From: CAYSQW01 sp964433135
GTDB lineage: Bacteria; Acidobacteriota; Aminicenantia; Aminicenantales; Aminicenantaceae
Direction of reading: 5' to 3'
Assembly: GCA_964433135.1 (NCBI GenBank)
Contig: CAYSQW010000013.1
Span: 1-64,000, forward strand
DNA: 64,000 bases
Shown here: one piece after another, positions 24,288 to 32,300 of the stretch
Numbering within the stretch: position 1 is the first letter of the stretch
Layout: each line of letters begins with the position of its first letter
Notes under the pieces: model-generated
The model's database searches: none
Told to the model about the DNA's origin: nothing
Seen by the model: the letters and a program-made list of their open reading frames with translations, nothing else
Translations under genes and position numbers: made by a program

Positions 24288-26647
24288 ATCCCTTACCCAT
24301 AAAGAAAATCAATTTTTTCAAAGGCGGAGGAAATTCTCCGCCCAATAACAACAATCACGTCAAGAAAGAGAAAAATATCGGTTTCTGGGCCAGGCAGGAA
24401 CGAAGGTCCCTGTTCTTTTTGCTTCTGTTCGTGCTCATCATCGCCTATTTCATCGCTTACATCCCCTCTAAATCTCTACCCGTTCCCCAGGAAGGCGAGA
24501 TAGCGACCTCCGATATCATCGCACCCGAAAACTTGACCATCGAAGACAAGGAAACCACGGAAAGCCGCCGCCGGGCGGCGGAGGAAGCCGTTCTTCCCGT
24601 TTACAGCCTCGATCCCAACATCTTTGTCAATACCGAAAAAAATATCAGGGAAATGTTCAAATCGGGACAGGAATTCGTGAAGAAACCGGTCACTTCCAAA
24701 CGGGAAGAAGAATTTCAAGCTTCGATCTTCGAGAATTACGGATTCGAGATTCCCGAAGACATCCTGCGGATGCTGGAAAAGGACAAATTCCCTCTCACCC
24801 TTGAGGAAAACCTCATCAGCCTTCTGGGAATCGTTTCGGAGCAGGGAATCATCTTCACAAAAAATCTCTTCATCCACAAAGAACCGGAAAAGGGACTGAC
24901 TCTTATTCGCAGCGATTTAGAAGAAAACACCGTCACCGTCGGCGATATCCTCGATATCTCGGAAAGCCTGCAAAAAGTCCGGGAAGAGCTCGATCAGTTG
25001 GATCTTTCCTCCCGGGAAAAAGAGCTCCTTTTCTCTCTGACCGACCTCTTTCTCAGCCACAACATCAACTACAATCAAATTGAGACCGAACGCCGCAAGG
25101 AACAAGCCCGGGATGGAATTGAAACCGTATTTTATAACATCAAGAAAGGCAAGGTCATTGTTCGCAAGGGAGACGAGATTAATGCGGAAGCCTTGAAACA
25201 GATCAACATCATCAATCGAAATCTCAGCGATAAACCCAGCTGGCTTATGAACTTTATGGGCGCTTTTCTGCTTTTCGCGCTGCTTATGACATCGCTTTAT
25301 TACTACCTGAAATCCTTAAAAAAATATGAATCCTCCTTCAAGATTTTTCTCATGATGGGCATCATCTTAATCATGAGTCTGCTTTTCTATAAGCTGTCCT
25401 TTTTTCTCACGGAGATCCTGAGCAAGAGCACCAGCCTTTCCATTCTGACCATTCCGGAAAGCTACCCCTATGCGATCCCCATACAGTTCGGGACCATGAT
25501 CTTCGCTTTCCTTGCCGGGATTCACATCGCTCTGGTCTTTGCGGTCATCAACAGCCTGCTGCTGGGCTACCTGTACCAGGCCAATTTCTTTTTCCTGGTA
25601 TTCAGCTTGATCGGCGCCCTGGCCGCCATCTACGGCATCAAGCACTACGGGAAGAAGAAACGATCGACCGTATTCAGCGCCGGGCTGGCGCTGGTCGCCC
25701 CCGTCAATATCATTCTCCTTATCAGTTTTCACCTCATTCGCGAGTCCATGGGACCATTCGTTCTCTTTGCCAGCGAAATCGTCATGGCTGTTTTCGGCGC
25801 CCTCCTGAGCGCCACCCTGGCTTTTCTGTTCCTCCCCTCTTTCGAAACCCTGTTCGGCTTCATCACGCAATCCAAGCTGCTGGAGCTTACGAATTCCGAC
25901 CTTCCCATCTTGAGACAGATGGCGATGGAAGCTCCCGGAACCTACCATCATTCCCTGATCGTTTCCTCATTGGCGGAAAAAGCCGCCGATATCATCAAAA
26001 TCGATTCCATGCTGGTGAAAGCCGGCGCTCTCTATCACGATATCGGGAAGATCAAGCGCCCCGAATACTTCATCGAAAACCACACCCGAAACCTTGACAT
26101 GCACAAGTATTTGAAACCCAGCATGAGCACCCTGGTCATCATCAATCATGTCAAGGAAGGCGTCGAGCAGGCAAAAAAACTAAAACTCCCTAAAAAGATC
26201 CGAGATATCATTGAACAACACCATGGAAATTCTCTGGTAAGGTACTTTTTCGAAAAGGCCAAGACCGCCTACGACCCCGAGATGCAAAAAGTCGGAGAGG
26301 AAAGCTACCGCTACGCCGGACCCAAACCCAGGAGCAAAGAAGCCGCTCTGGTAATGCTGGCGGACTCCATCGAAGCCGCTTCGCGCAGCCTTAAGTCCCC
26401 TACCAAGCCCCACCTCAAGCGCCTTATCAACGACATCATCAACAACTATCTTCAGGACGACCAATTGGATGAGTGTAAAATCACCATCAAAGAATTGAAG
26501 CTCTGTGCGTCGTCCTTCCTCGAAACCCTTTACACGATCTATCATCACCGCGTGGAATACCCGGGATTCGAGTTCGAAAAACCCGATAAAAAAAAGCCCG
26601 AAAGATCTAAAAATCCCGATGATCGAAATAATAAACCGTCAAAATAG
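24284..26647 (+). CDS. pgpH: 7TM-HD phosphohydrolase (PgpH-type cyclic-di-AMP phosphodiesterase)
   Basis: This 787-residue inner-membrane protein has a cytoplasmic basic start, one membrane segment near residues 46-64, an extracytoplasmic 7TMR-HDED-type domain (about 65-315), then about seven membrane segments (320-520), and a cytoplasmic HD domain. The HD motif reads Y-H-H-S-L-I-V near residue 550 with Y-H-D-I-G-K near 585. Proteins of this layout (PgpH in Listeria) hydrolyse cyclic di-AMP. Whether that is its nucleotide here is inferred from the family. The C-terminal 20 residues are very basic. Its end overlaps the ybeY start by 29 nt, and the phoH-pgpH-ybeY order is conserved in many bacteria. 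Confidence 0.93.
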   Translation: MNPLPIKKINFFKGGGNSPPNNNNHVKKEKNIGFWARQERRSLFFLLLFVLIIAYFIAYIPSKSLPVPQEGEIATSDIIAPENLTIEDKETTESRRRAAEEAVLPVYSLDPNIFVNTEKNIREMFKSGQEFVKKPVTSKREEEFQASIFENYGFEIPEDILRMLEKDKFPLTLEENLISLLGIVSEQGIIFTKNLFIHKEPEKGLTLIRSDLEENTVTVGDILDISESLQKVREELDQLDLSSREKELLFSLTDLFLSHNINYNQIETERRKEQARDGIETVFYNIKKGKVIVRKGDEINAEALKQINIINRNLSDKPSWLMNFMGAFLLFALLMTSLYYYLKSLKKYESSFKIFLMMGIILIMSLLFYKLSFFLTEILSKSTSLSILTIPESYPYAIPIQFGTMIFAFLAGIHIALVFAVINSLLLGYLYQANFFFLVFSLIGALAAIYGIKHYGKKKRSTVFSAGLALVAPVNIILLISFHLIRESMGPFVLFASEIVMAVFGALLSATLAFLFLPSFETLFGFITQSKLLELTNSDLPILRQMAMEAPGTYHHSLIVSSLAEKAADIIKIDSMLVKAGALYHDIGKIKRPEYFIENHTRNLDMHKYLKPSMSTLVIINHVKEGVEQAKKLKLPKKIRDIIEQHHGNSLVRYFFEKAKTAYDPEMQKVGEESYRYAGPKPRSKEAALVMLADSIEAASRSLKSPTKPHLKRLINDIINNYLQDDQLDECKITIKELKLCASSFLETLYTIYHHRVEYPGFEFEKPDKKKPERSKNPDDRNNKPSK

Positions 26648-27044
26648 GTACGAGATCCATTCCCGGGATTTCCGAGACCTTCTTGCCCGGCTTCTCCAAC
26701 ATTACGGCTTGGAAGATCCGGTGATCACCCTGGCTTTCGTCAACAACAAAGCTATCCGGGATCTCAATCGCAAGTTCCTCAACCAGGACAAGCCCACGGA
26801 CGTCCTCAGCTTCCCGTTGGGGGAAAAAGCAGCGGACGGACGGTATTACCTCGGGGACATCATCATTTCCGTTCCTCAAGCAAAGAGACAAGCCCTCGAA
26901 AGGAAGCACGCGCTGCACAAAGAACTGGCTTTGCTGACACTGCACGGTTTTCTGCATCTGATGGGATTCGAACACCATAAAGGAATGGAAGAAGAAGAAC
27001 TCAAGATCAGGAATATTTATATAGAAGGAGACAATGGAAACTGA
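26619..27044 (+). CDS. ybeY: Endoribonuclease/rRNA maturation factor YbeY
   Basis: This 141-residue protein carries the UPF0054 zinc motif L-H-G-F-L-H-L-M-G-F-E-H-H near residues 110-122, with three histidines that bind zinc, and the conserved D-V-L-S-F-P-L near residue 55. YbeY is a metal-dependent factor for 16S rRNA 3' maturation and ribosome quality control. The last position, normally Asp-His, is Glu-His here, a mild variation. The ATG at 26619 lies inside the end of the HD-domain gene; a longer in-frame extension has no family similarity. The next gene begins within its last codons (27034). Confidence 0.95.
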   Translation: MIEIINRQNRYEIHSRDFRDLLARLLQHYGLEDPVITLAFVNNKAIRDLNRKFLNQDKPTDVLSFPLGEKAADGRYYLGDIIISVPQAKRQALERKHALHKELALLTLHGFLHLMGFEHHKGMEEEELKIRNIYIEGDNGN

Positions 27045-28266
27045 ACTCATGACCTGGCTGGGATTCGGACTCAGTATCCTGGCCGCTTTTCTGTTCTCGC
27101 TGTTTCACATCAGTCTAAACTCGTTTTCAAAAATTTCCCTCAGCCGCCTGCTGGAAAAGGAACCCAAATCCACACGAACGAAGATATTGGATGTTTTTGA
27201 CGAACTCAAGATCTCCGTTGAGATTTTGCGAGGCATATTTTTAATCGCCTTTCTGGTATATTTTTTCATCATCTTCCCTCGCCTGAACCTTTGGCCGTTG
27301 TGGCTGCTGCTGCTTTCCCTCGGCGCCTATCTCATCGTCTTCGACCTCCTTCCGCGCCTGATCAACCTGTTCAGCAAGAAACGGATATTCGCCCTTTTCC
27401 TCCCTTCATATAAAATCCCGTATTTAATCGCCAGGATATTCGCTTTCTTTTCCCGCATCATGACCGTCGAACGCGAAGAAGACGAACAGCATGAGCCTTC
27501 CGAAGAAGAAATCGATGTTTTGATCGGCGAGGCCGAGGAGGAAGGCATCATCGAGAAGGAAGAAGGTCTGCTGCTCAAAAGCGTGGTGGAATTCGGAGAC
27601 ACCGTCGTCCGGGAAATCATGACCCCGCGCGTTTCCATGGCATGCATCAAACGAGGTGCCGACCTTTCTCATCTCCGGGCTCTGGTCAACAAAGAGAAAC
27701 ACTCCCGGATTCCCGTTTTCAGAGAACGCATTGATAATATCGATGGTATCGTCAACGCCAAAGACTTGTTGGAATACGCCGAAGACAAACAGGCGACGGA
27801 TCCCATCGATCCCCTTATCAGGCCCGTATATTTCATCCCGGAATCCATGAAAGTAGCGGAACTTCTTAAGGAATTTCAGGATCGCAAACAGAAAATTGCT
27901 ATCGTGGTCGATGAACACGGAGGCGTTTCCGGACTGGTAACCATGGAAGATCTCATGGAGGAGATCGTCGGCGAAATCCAGGATGAATACGACAAGGACC
28001 AAGTTCGATTCATCAAACAGGGGCCACATGACTACATCGTATCGGGAAGCGCCGACGTGGAAGACCTGGAAGATCTTTTTCACTGCGAACTCGCGGCCGA
28101 CGATTACGTCACGGCGGGCGGCTTGATCACCCACCATCTTGGACACCTTCCGGAAAAAGGGGAAAAAATCCGGATCAAGGAACTGGATTTGGAAATCCTG
28201 GAAGTCGGCCAGAAACGCATCCGCAAGCTGAGGATCAAAAAAGCGCCCCCTCCCCCCAAGAACTGA
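27034..28266 (+). CDS. CorC/TlyC-like membrane protein with CBS pair
   Basis: This 410-residue protein has three to four hydrophobic segments in its first 130 residues, resembling a shortened DUF21/CNNM region. A CBS-domain pair follows: M-T-P-R-V-S near residue 195 begins the first CBS, and I-V-V-D-E-H-G-G-V-S-G-L-V-T near residue 290 is the second. The C-terminal 85 residues match the transporter-associated CorC/HlyC domain. Relatives act in magnesium or cobalt efflux or its regulation. The start overlaps the ybeY stop and has AGAAGGAGACA in front. The gene order ybeY-corC-era is common in bacteria, which supports the call. Confidence 0.9.
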   Translation: METELMTWLGFGLSILAAFLFSLFHISLNSFSKISLSRLLEKEPKSTRTKILDVFDELKISVEILRGIFLIAFLVYFFIIFPRLNLWPLWLLLLSLGAYLIVFDLLPRLINLFSKKRIFALFLPSYKIPYLIARIFAFFSRIMTVEREEDEQHEPSEEEIDVLIGEAEEEGIIEKEEGLLLKSVVEFGDTVVREIMTPRVSMACIKRGADLSHLRALVNKEKHSRIPVFRERIDNIDGIVNAKDLLEYAEDKQATDPIDPLIRPVYFIPESMKVAELLKEFQDRKQKIAIVVDEHGGVSGLVTMEDLMEEIVGEIQDEYDKDQVRFIKQGPHDYIVSGSADVEDLEDLFHCELAADDYVTAGGLITHHLGHLPEKGEKIRIKELDLEILEVGQKRIRKLRIKKAPPPPKN

Positions 28267-28325
28267 TCGGGGGACGGTCATACACGGAAATTCATAATAA
28301 AACCATCAACTCAGGATAAAATCTC

Positions 28326-29249
28326 ATGGAAAACAATTCAAAAAAGCTTAAAGTCGGATATGCCGCGCTTATCGGGCGGCCCAATGTGGGAAAATCCACT
28401 CTGCTCAATAAGATCTTGAACGAGAAAGTGGCCATCACCTCCGATAAGCCCCAGACGACACGCACCAGCATCCTGGGCATCAAAACCACCGAGCGCGGAC
28501 AGATCATCTTTGTCGACAATCCGGGAATCCACAAACCGCTGCACAAGCTTAACCGCCGGATGATGAACTTCGTGGATTCCGCCCTGGAGACAGCGGACGT
28601 CATCTGCCTGCTGATCGACGCCACCCTCCGCTTCGGCCACGGCGACGAGTATGTGCTGGATTTTCTGAAGCGCGTCTCCACCCCGGTTATATTGCTGATC
28701 AACAAGGTGGATATCGTAAAAAAAGGGAATATCCTGCTGATGATCGATAAATACAAGGACCTCTTCGATTTTCGGGAAATCATCCCTATTTCCGCCCTCA
28801 AAGGCACGAACCTCGATGCTCTGGAAAACAGTCTCTACGCACTCCTTCCCGAAGCCGAGAAGCTCTACGGCGACGAGGACATCACGGTCCAGTCCGAACG
28901 TTTCCTGCTCTCCGAGATCATCCGTGAAAAATTATTGGCTCATGTAAAACAGGAGCTGCCGTTCGTCACCGCCGTCCATATCAGCACCATCGTAGAAATT
29001 CCTCCCAAGGATCCGGATTCCCCCAAAAATCCGGTCAAGCACATCAAAGCCACCATCTTCGTGGAAAAAGACAGCCATCGCGTGATCCTCATCGGACGCC
29101 ACGGCTCGATGGTCAAGACCATCGGCACCGAAGCACGCAAGGACATGGAAAACATCCTCGACACCCGCGTCTATCTCGATCTAAAGATCAAGGTCAAGGA
29201 GCGCTGGCGCGATCAGGCCGACGTTCTGAGCCTGATCGAGGATCAATAA
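28326..29249 (+). CDS. era: GTPase Era
   Basis: This 307-residue protein is the ribosome-assembly GTPase Era. Motifs in order: G1 G-R-P-N-V-G-K-S-T near residue 17, G3 D-N-P-G-I-H near 63, G4 N-K-V-D near 126, G5 S-A-L-K-G near 157. The C-terminal KH domain follows, with I-G-R-H-G-S-M-V-K near residue 258. Era binds the 3' end of 16S rRNA and helps 30S assembly. The G3 motif is D-N-P-G where D-T-P-G is usual. An AGGAT sequence precedes the ATG at 28326. It closes the phoH-era operon, 59 nt after the CBS gene. Confidence 0.96.
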   Translation: MENNSKKLKVGYAALIGRPNVGKSTLLNKILNEKVAITSDKPQTTRTSILGIKTTERGQIIFVDNPGIHKPLHKLNRRMMNFVDSALETADVICLLIDATLRFGHGDEYVLDFLKRVSTPVILLINKVDIVKKGNILLMIDKYKDLFDFREIIPISALKGTNLDALENSLYALLPEAEKLYGDEDITVQSERFLLSEIIREKLLAHVKQELPFVTAVHISTIVEIPPKDPDSPKNPVKHIKATIFVEKDSHRVILIGRHGSMVKTIGTEARKDMENILDTRVYLDLKIKVKERWRDQADVLSLIEDQ

Positions 29250-29346
29250 TAAAGGGAGGACATACAGCCGCCGTTTTTTCTCCCAACGGAAACGCACGGC
29301 CCTTCGAAATTTTTCGCGTAATTCCGAATCCCGCGCTCCTTCGGTA

Positions 29347-29375
29347 TTGACATTATTCGGGTTTGATGCGAAAAT
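29347..29375 (+). promoter_or_regulatory. Promoter of tRNA-His
   Basis: A perfect TTGACA (29347-29352), a 17-nt spacer and GAAAAT (29370-29375, four of six) lie just before the tRNA. The expected start, near 29382, leaves a short 5' leader of about 11 nt. Confidence 0.6.
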
Positions 29376-29392
29376 TTGACTCCCTAAATCGT

Positions 29393-29470
29393 GGTGAGTG
29401 TAGCTCAACTGGTTAGAGCACTGGACTGTGGATCCAGAGGTTGGGGGTTCGAGACCCCTCACTCACCCCA
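29393..29470 (+). tRNA. tRNA-His (GTG anticodon)
   Basis: The cloverleaf is complete. The acceptor stem GTGAGTG (29394-29400) pairs with CACTCAC (29460-29466), with the extra 5' G at 29393 expected for tRNA-His opposite C at 29467. The anticodon loop is CTGTGGA with anticodon GTG at 29428-29430, the T arm has GGTTCGAGACC, and CCA is encoded at 29468-29470. It follows era and probably has its own promoter. Confidence 0.95.
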
Positions 29471-29568
29471 CCCCGCCCCCTACCCCCTGATATGTCGCCA
29501 TTATTCTGCCGGAAAATCGGGAAGAGCGGTAATTTCCCGCCATGCAGCGGCGGTTTGAACGAAGAAAC

Positions 29569-29964
29569 CTAATCCGCTTTTTTACGCGAGATCTCGAAGA
29601 CGACCGGGTTGTAGGCGTCGGGACAGGCGGAGGTCGAAACGTCGGGATCTTCCAACCAGGGGAATTGGGCGTCGAACATCATGGCGAAGACTTTCGGCAG
29701 GACGGCATAGAGCGCATGGATGCAGATCTTTCCCGTGACTTCATTTTCAGTAACGATGATAGTATCGCCGACCTTATGTCCGGCAGCGCAGGTTCCTTCC
29801 TGACTTATCACTTTCAGAGCAATCGTCTTTGCCATCTTTTCCTCCATCGATCGTCCACGTTCTTCAGCGAACGATTTCACAGCGGTCTTATCCCCTGCCA
29901 GGGGAGATAAAATCCACAGACCGGCGGCGCACGGAACCTTCCCGCAGAATTCTCGGCGGTCCAT
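29569..29964 (-). CDS. TIGR04076-like protein with Tat-like N-terminus
   Basis: The C-terminal 85 residues match the TIGR04076 family of small proteins of unknown function: V-I-S-Q-E-G-T-C-A-A-G-H-K-V-G-D near residue 60, then I-C-I-H-A-L-Y and a late C-P-D-A cysteine. The start at 29964 has AAAGGAAAG upstream and adds M-D-R-R-E-F-C-G-K followed by a hydrophobic stretch, which resembles a twin-arginine export signal; the family is usually cytoplasmic and shorter. An internal ATG in M-A-K-T-I-A-L-K would give the plain family protein. Predicted length is 131 residues. It stands alone, convergent with the tRNA-His gene and divergent from the S9 peptidase operon. Confidence 0.78.
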   Translation of the reverse strand: MDRREFCGKVPCAAGLWILSPLAGDKTAVKSFAEERGRSMEEKMAKTIALKVISQEGTCAAGHKVGDTIIVTENEVTGKICIHALYAVLPKVFAMMFDAQFPWLEDPDVSTSACPDAYNPVVFEISRKKAD

Positions 29965-30373
29965 GACGTGATTTCTTTCCTTTGTACGATCCGTCATGGA
30001 TTCCTTCCCGGGGTTATCCTTTTCGATCATGCCGAATCCTCTCTTCCGGAGACAGTTCCGATTTCATCGGAATCCCCCGTTGAACTTGCTTCATCATCAT
30101 GATACCCGGGGATCGCCCGGACCGTCAATGATATTACTACAGCCCGGAAAATCTTATTTGCCGAATGAATACGGGAAAAAGAATTCGGCTTCATGGCGAA
30201 TTACTGCTTTTCCATCTATGTAACCCGGCGTTAAGCGGCAAACCTCGGTTTTCCACTATCCTGCGGATTTTTACACTTGAATTCTATTTTCTCTACGGGG
30301 TAAACTGAAAAGCGCTTTGCAGGGATTACGTTTTTTCAACAACCCACCCCATGAGGATAGAAGGAGAATCAGC
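29965..30373. other. Divergent intergenic region before the peptidase operon
   Basis: This 409-nt gap lies between the TIGR04076-like gene and the S9 gene. It contains one weak promoter candidate for the plus strand (separate entry). The frame of the TIGR04076-like gene stays open for 22 codons further upstream, but those starts have poor ribosome sites. Nothing else was recognised. Confidence 0.45.
30277..30306 (+). promoter_or_regulatory. Possible promoter of the S9/M14 peptidase operon
   Basis: TTGAAT (30277-30282) and TAAACT (30301-30306) are spaced by 18 nt, each four to five bases from consensus in agreement. The GTG start with its AAGGAGAATC ribosome site lies about 68 nt downstream. 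The match is modest. Confidence 0.35.
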
Positions 30374-32275
30374 GTGAAAAAAATCATTCCGGGTATTGTC
30401 TCGCTCTTGCTTATTTGGACGGCGGCCGCAGGGTCGACGGACATTCATCCCCAATCCAAATTATCGATCGATAATCTGCTTCAGATCAACTCGGTCATCG
30501 GATCCTCGCTTATGTGGTCGCCCGACGGGAAACAGATCATCTGTTCGTCGAGCCTGAACGACGGAGGCCTGGTCGCTTTCGACGCCGAAAACGGCCGTCT
30601 CACGCGACTGCCGTTTCAATTCAGCGGAGCCGGCCTCGCCATGTACTCTCCTGACGGAAAATGGATCTCTTACGTCTCCTCTCAGAGCGGCGCCCCGGAG
30701 ATCTGGCTCTGGTCGGTTTCCGGAGGAAGCCACCACCGTCTGACCGACCTGGGAGGGCGGATCAGTTCCATGAGCTGGTCGCCCGACAGCAAAGGCATCG
30801 CCTTCGCCGAAGACGTTTACGGCAGTTTCGACATCTGGAAGGTTTCGGTCCCCACCGGCAAGCTTCAACGCCTGACATCGGATAAACTCTATGAAGTTTA
30901 TCCCGCTTGGACACCGGATTCTCAAAAGATCCTGTATGTCCGCATGGATGACAAATGGGTGGATCATGATATAATGGAGATCCCCGCTTCCGGAGGATCC
31001 CCCCGATTGGTTCTTTCCGATAAGGATTTCTTCGATTACCGGGAAGGCCGCGCCTTCGGTTATCCCCAGGTTTCCCCTAACGGAACACATGTGCTTTTCC
31101 GGTCCCACCGAAGCAACTGGATCAACTTCTGGACCGTACCGCTGTCGGGCGGAGATCCCAAGCCGATCGCCGAGGAACAAGCCGATCAGAGCGGCGCCTG
31201 CTGGTCACCGGACGGACGCTTTATCGCCTATACGTCCATTCATAACGGCACCCAGGATCTGCGCATCGTCTCCTCCGACGGAGGCTCCCCCCGCGTGCTG
31301 GTCTCGCCGGAAATGGGCATGTGCTCCAATCCCCGGTGGTCGCCCGACGGAACCCGCCTCGCCTACACCTTCGGTTCCCCCGTCGAACCCAATGACCTGT
31401 ATATCGTTTCCATAAAAAACGGCAGGCGCACACAGCTCACCCGTTCCATGCCCGAAGGGAACTTCTCACAGCACTTGGTGACACCGGAAAAAATCACGTA
31501 TAAAAGCCCCGACGGTTTCACGATCGCGGCCTATCTTTACAAACCGACCGACATCCGCCCGGGAGATAAATACCCCGGAGTCATGTGGCTGCACGGAGGC
31601 CCCACCGGTCAATTCCGCGACTCACTGCAGGCCCGGGTTCAATTTTTCGTGCAGAACGGCTACGTGATCCTTCAACCGAATGTGAGGGGGAGCTCGGGTT
31701 ACGGTCGAGATTTCGAAAAAGCTAACAATAAATCCTGGGGAATCAGCGACTTGAAAGACGTTCTCGCCGGGGCCGACTATCTCAAGACTCTTTCCTATGT
31801 GGACAAAAACAATCTGGGCGTCACCGGAACCAGCTACGGCGGAATCCTGACATTCGCGACCATCGCCAATGCCCCCGAAGTCTTCCAGGCGGCCATCCCC
31901 TGCTCGGGAGACGCCGATTGGGCCAGAGCCTACAAGGACGACCATGTCCACCACGTCAAGATGTGGGATTATGAGCTCGGTCCCCTCGAAGACAACCGGG
32001 AACTCTATCGACGCATATCCCCCATCACCAACGTCCGCAATGTGACGACACCGGTCTTCATGCCTTATGGAAAGGGACGTTATGCGGAATCCCCCCAATC
32101 GGAGCTGATGGCCGTAGCTCTCCAGAAATACTCCAAGGTGTTCCGCATCAAATCCTATCCTAATGAAACCTACTACGTCTACCGTACCGAAAACAAACGG
32201 CAGTTATGGAAGGACATGCTGGAATTTTTCAATAAATACCTTAAAAATAGAAATATCGGTCATTCCGAATCATAA
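30374..32275 (+). CDS. Exported S9 (prolyl oligopeptidase) family protein lacking catalytic Asp and His
   Basis: The GTG at 30374 with AAGGAGAATCAGC in front begins a clean signal peptide (about 22 residues). Residues 30-380 hold about seven PD40/TolB-type propeller repeats with W-S-P-D-G or variants. The alpha/beta-hydrolase domain has the nucleophile motif G-T-S487-Y-G-G. At the catalytic Asp site, where relatives read H-G-x-x-D, it has Y-G-K-G-R569; at the His site, usually E-G-H, it has N-E-T-Y600. Two of three triad residues are therefore missing, so peptidase activity is doubtful. It may bind peptides or act on a different ester. Length is 633 residues. Two M14 carboxypeptidase genes follow at 25 and 12 nt spacing. 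Confidence 0.85.
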   Translation: MKKIIPGIVSLLLIWTAAAGSTDIHPQSKLSIDNLLQINSVIGSSLMWSPDGKQIICSSSLNDGGLVAFDAENGRLTRLPFQFSGAGLAMYSPDGKWISYVSSQSGAPEIWLWSVSGGSHHRLTDLGGRISSMSWSPDSKGIAFAEDVYGSFDIWKVSVPTGKLQRLTSDKLYEVYPAWTPDSQKILYVRMDDKWVDHDIMEIPASGGSPRLVLSDKDFFDYREGRAFGYPQVSPNGTHVLFRSHRSNWINFWTVPLSGGDPKPIAEEQADQSGACWSPDGRFIAYTSIHNGTQDLRIVSSDGGSPRVLVSPEMGMCSNPRWSPDGTRLAYTFGSPVEPNDLYIVSIKNGRRTQLTRSMPEGNFSQHLVTPEKITYKSPDGFTIAAYLYKPTDIRPGDKYPGVMWLHGGPTGQFRDSLQARVQFFVQNGYVILQPNVRGSSGYGRDFEKANNKSWGISDLKDVLAGADYLKTLSYVDKNNLGVTGTSYGGILTFATIANAPEVFQAAIPCSGDADWARAYKDDHVHHVKMWDYELGPLEDNRELYRRISPITNVRNVTTPVFMPYGKGRYAESPQSELMAVALQKYSKVFRIKSYPNETYYVYRTENKRQLWKDMLEFFNKYLKNRNIGHSES

Positions 32276-32300
32276 AAAGGGGAAACGGAGGAATCGTTCC

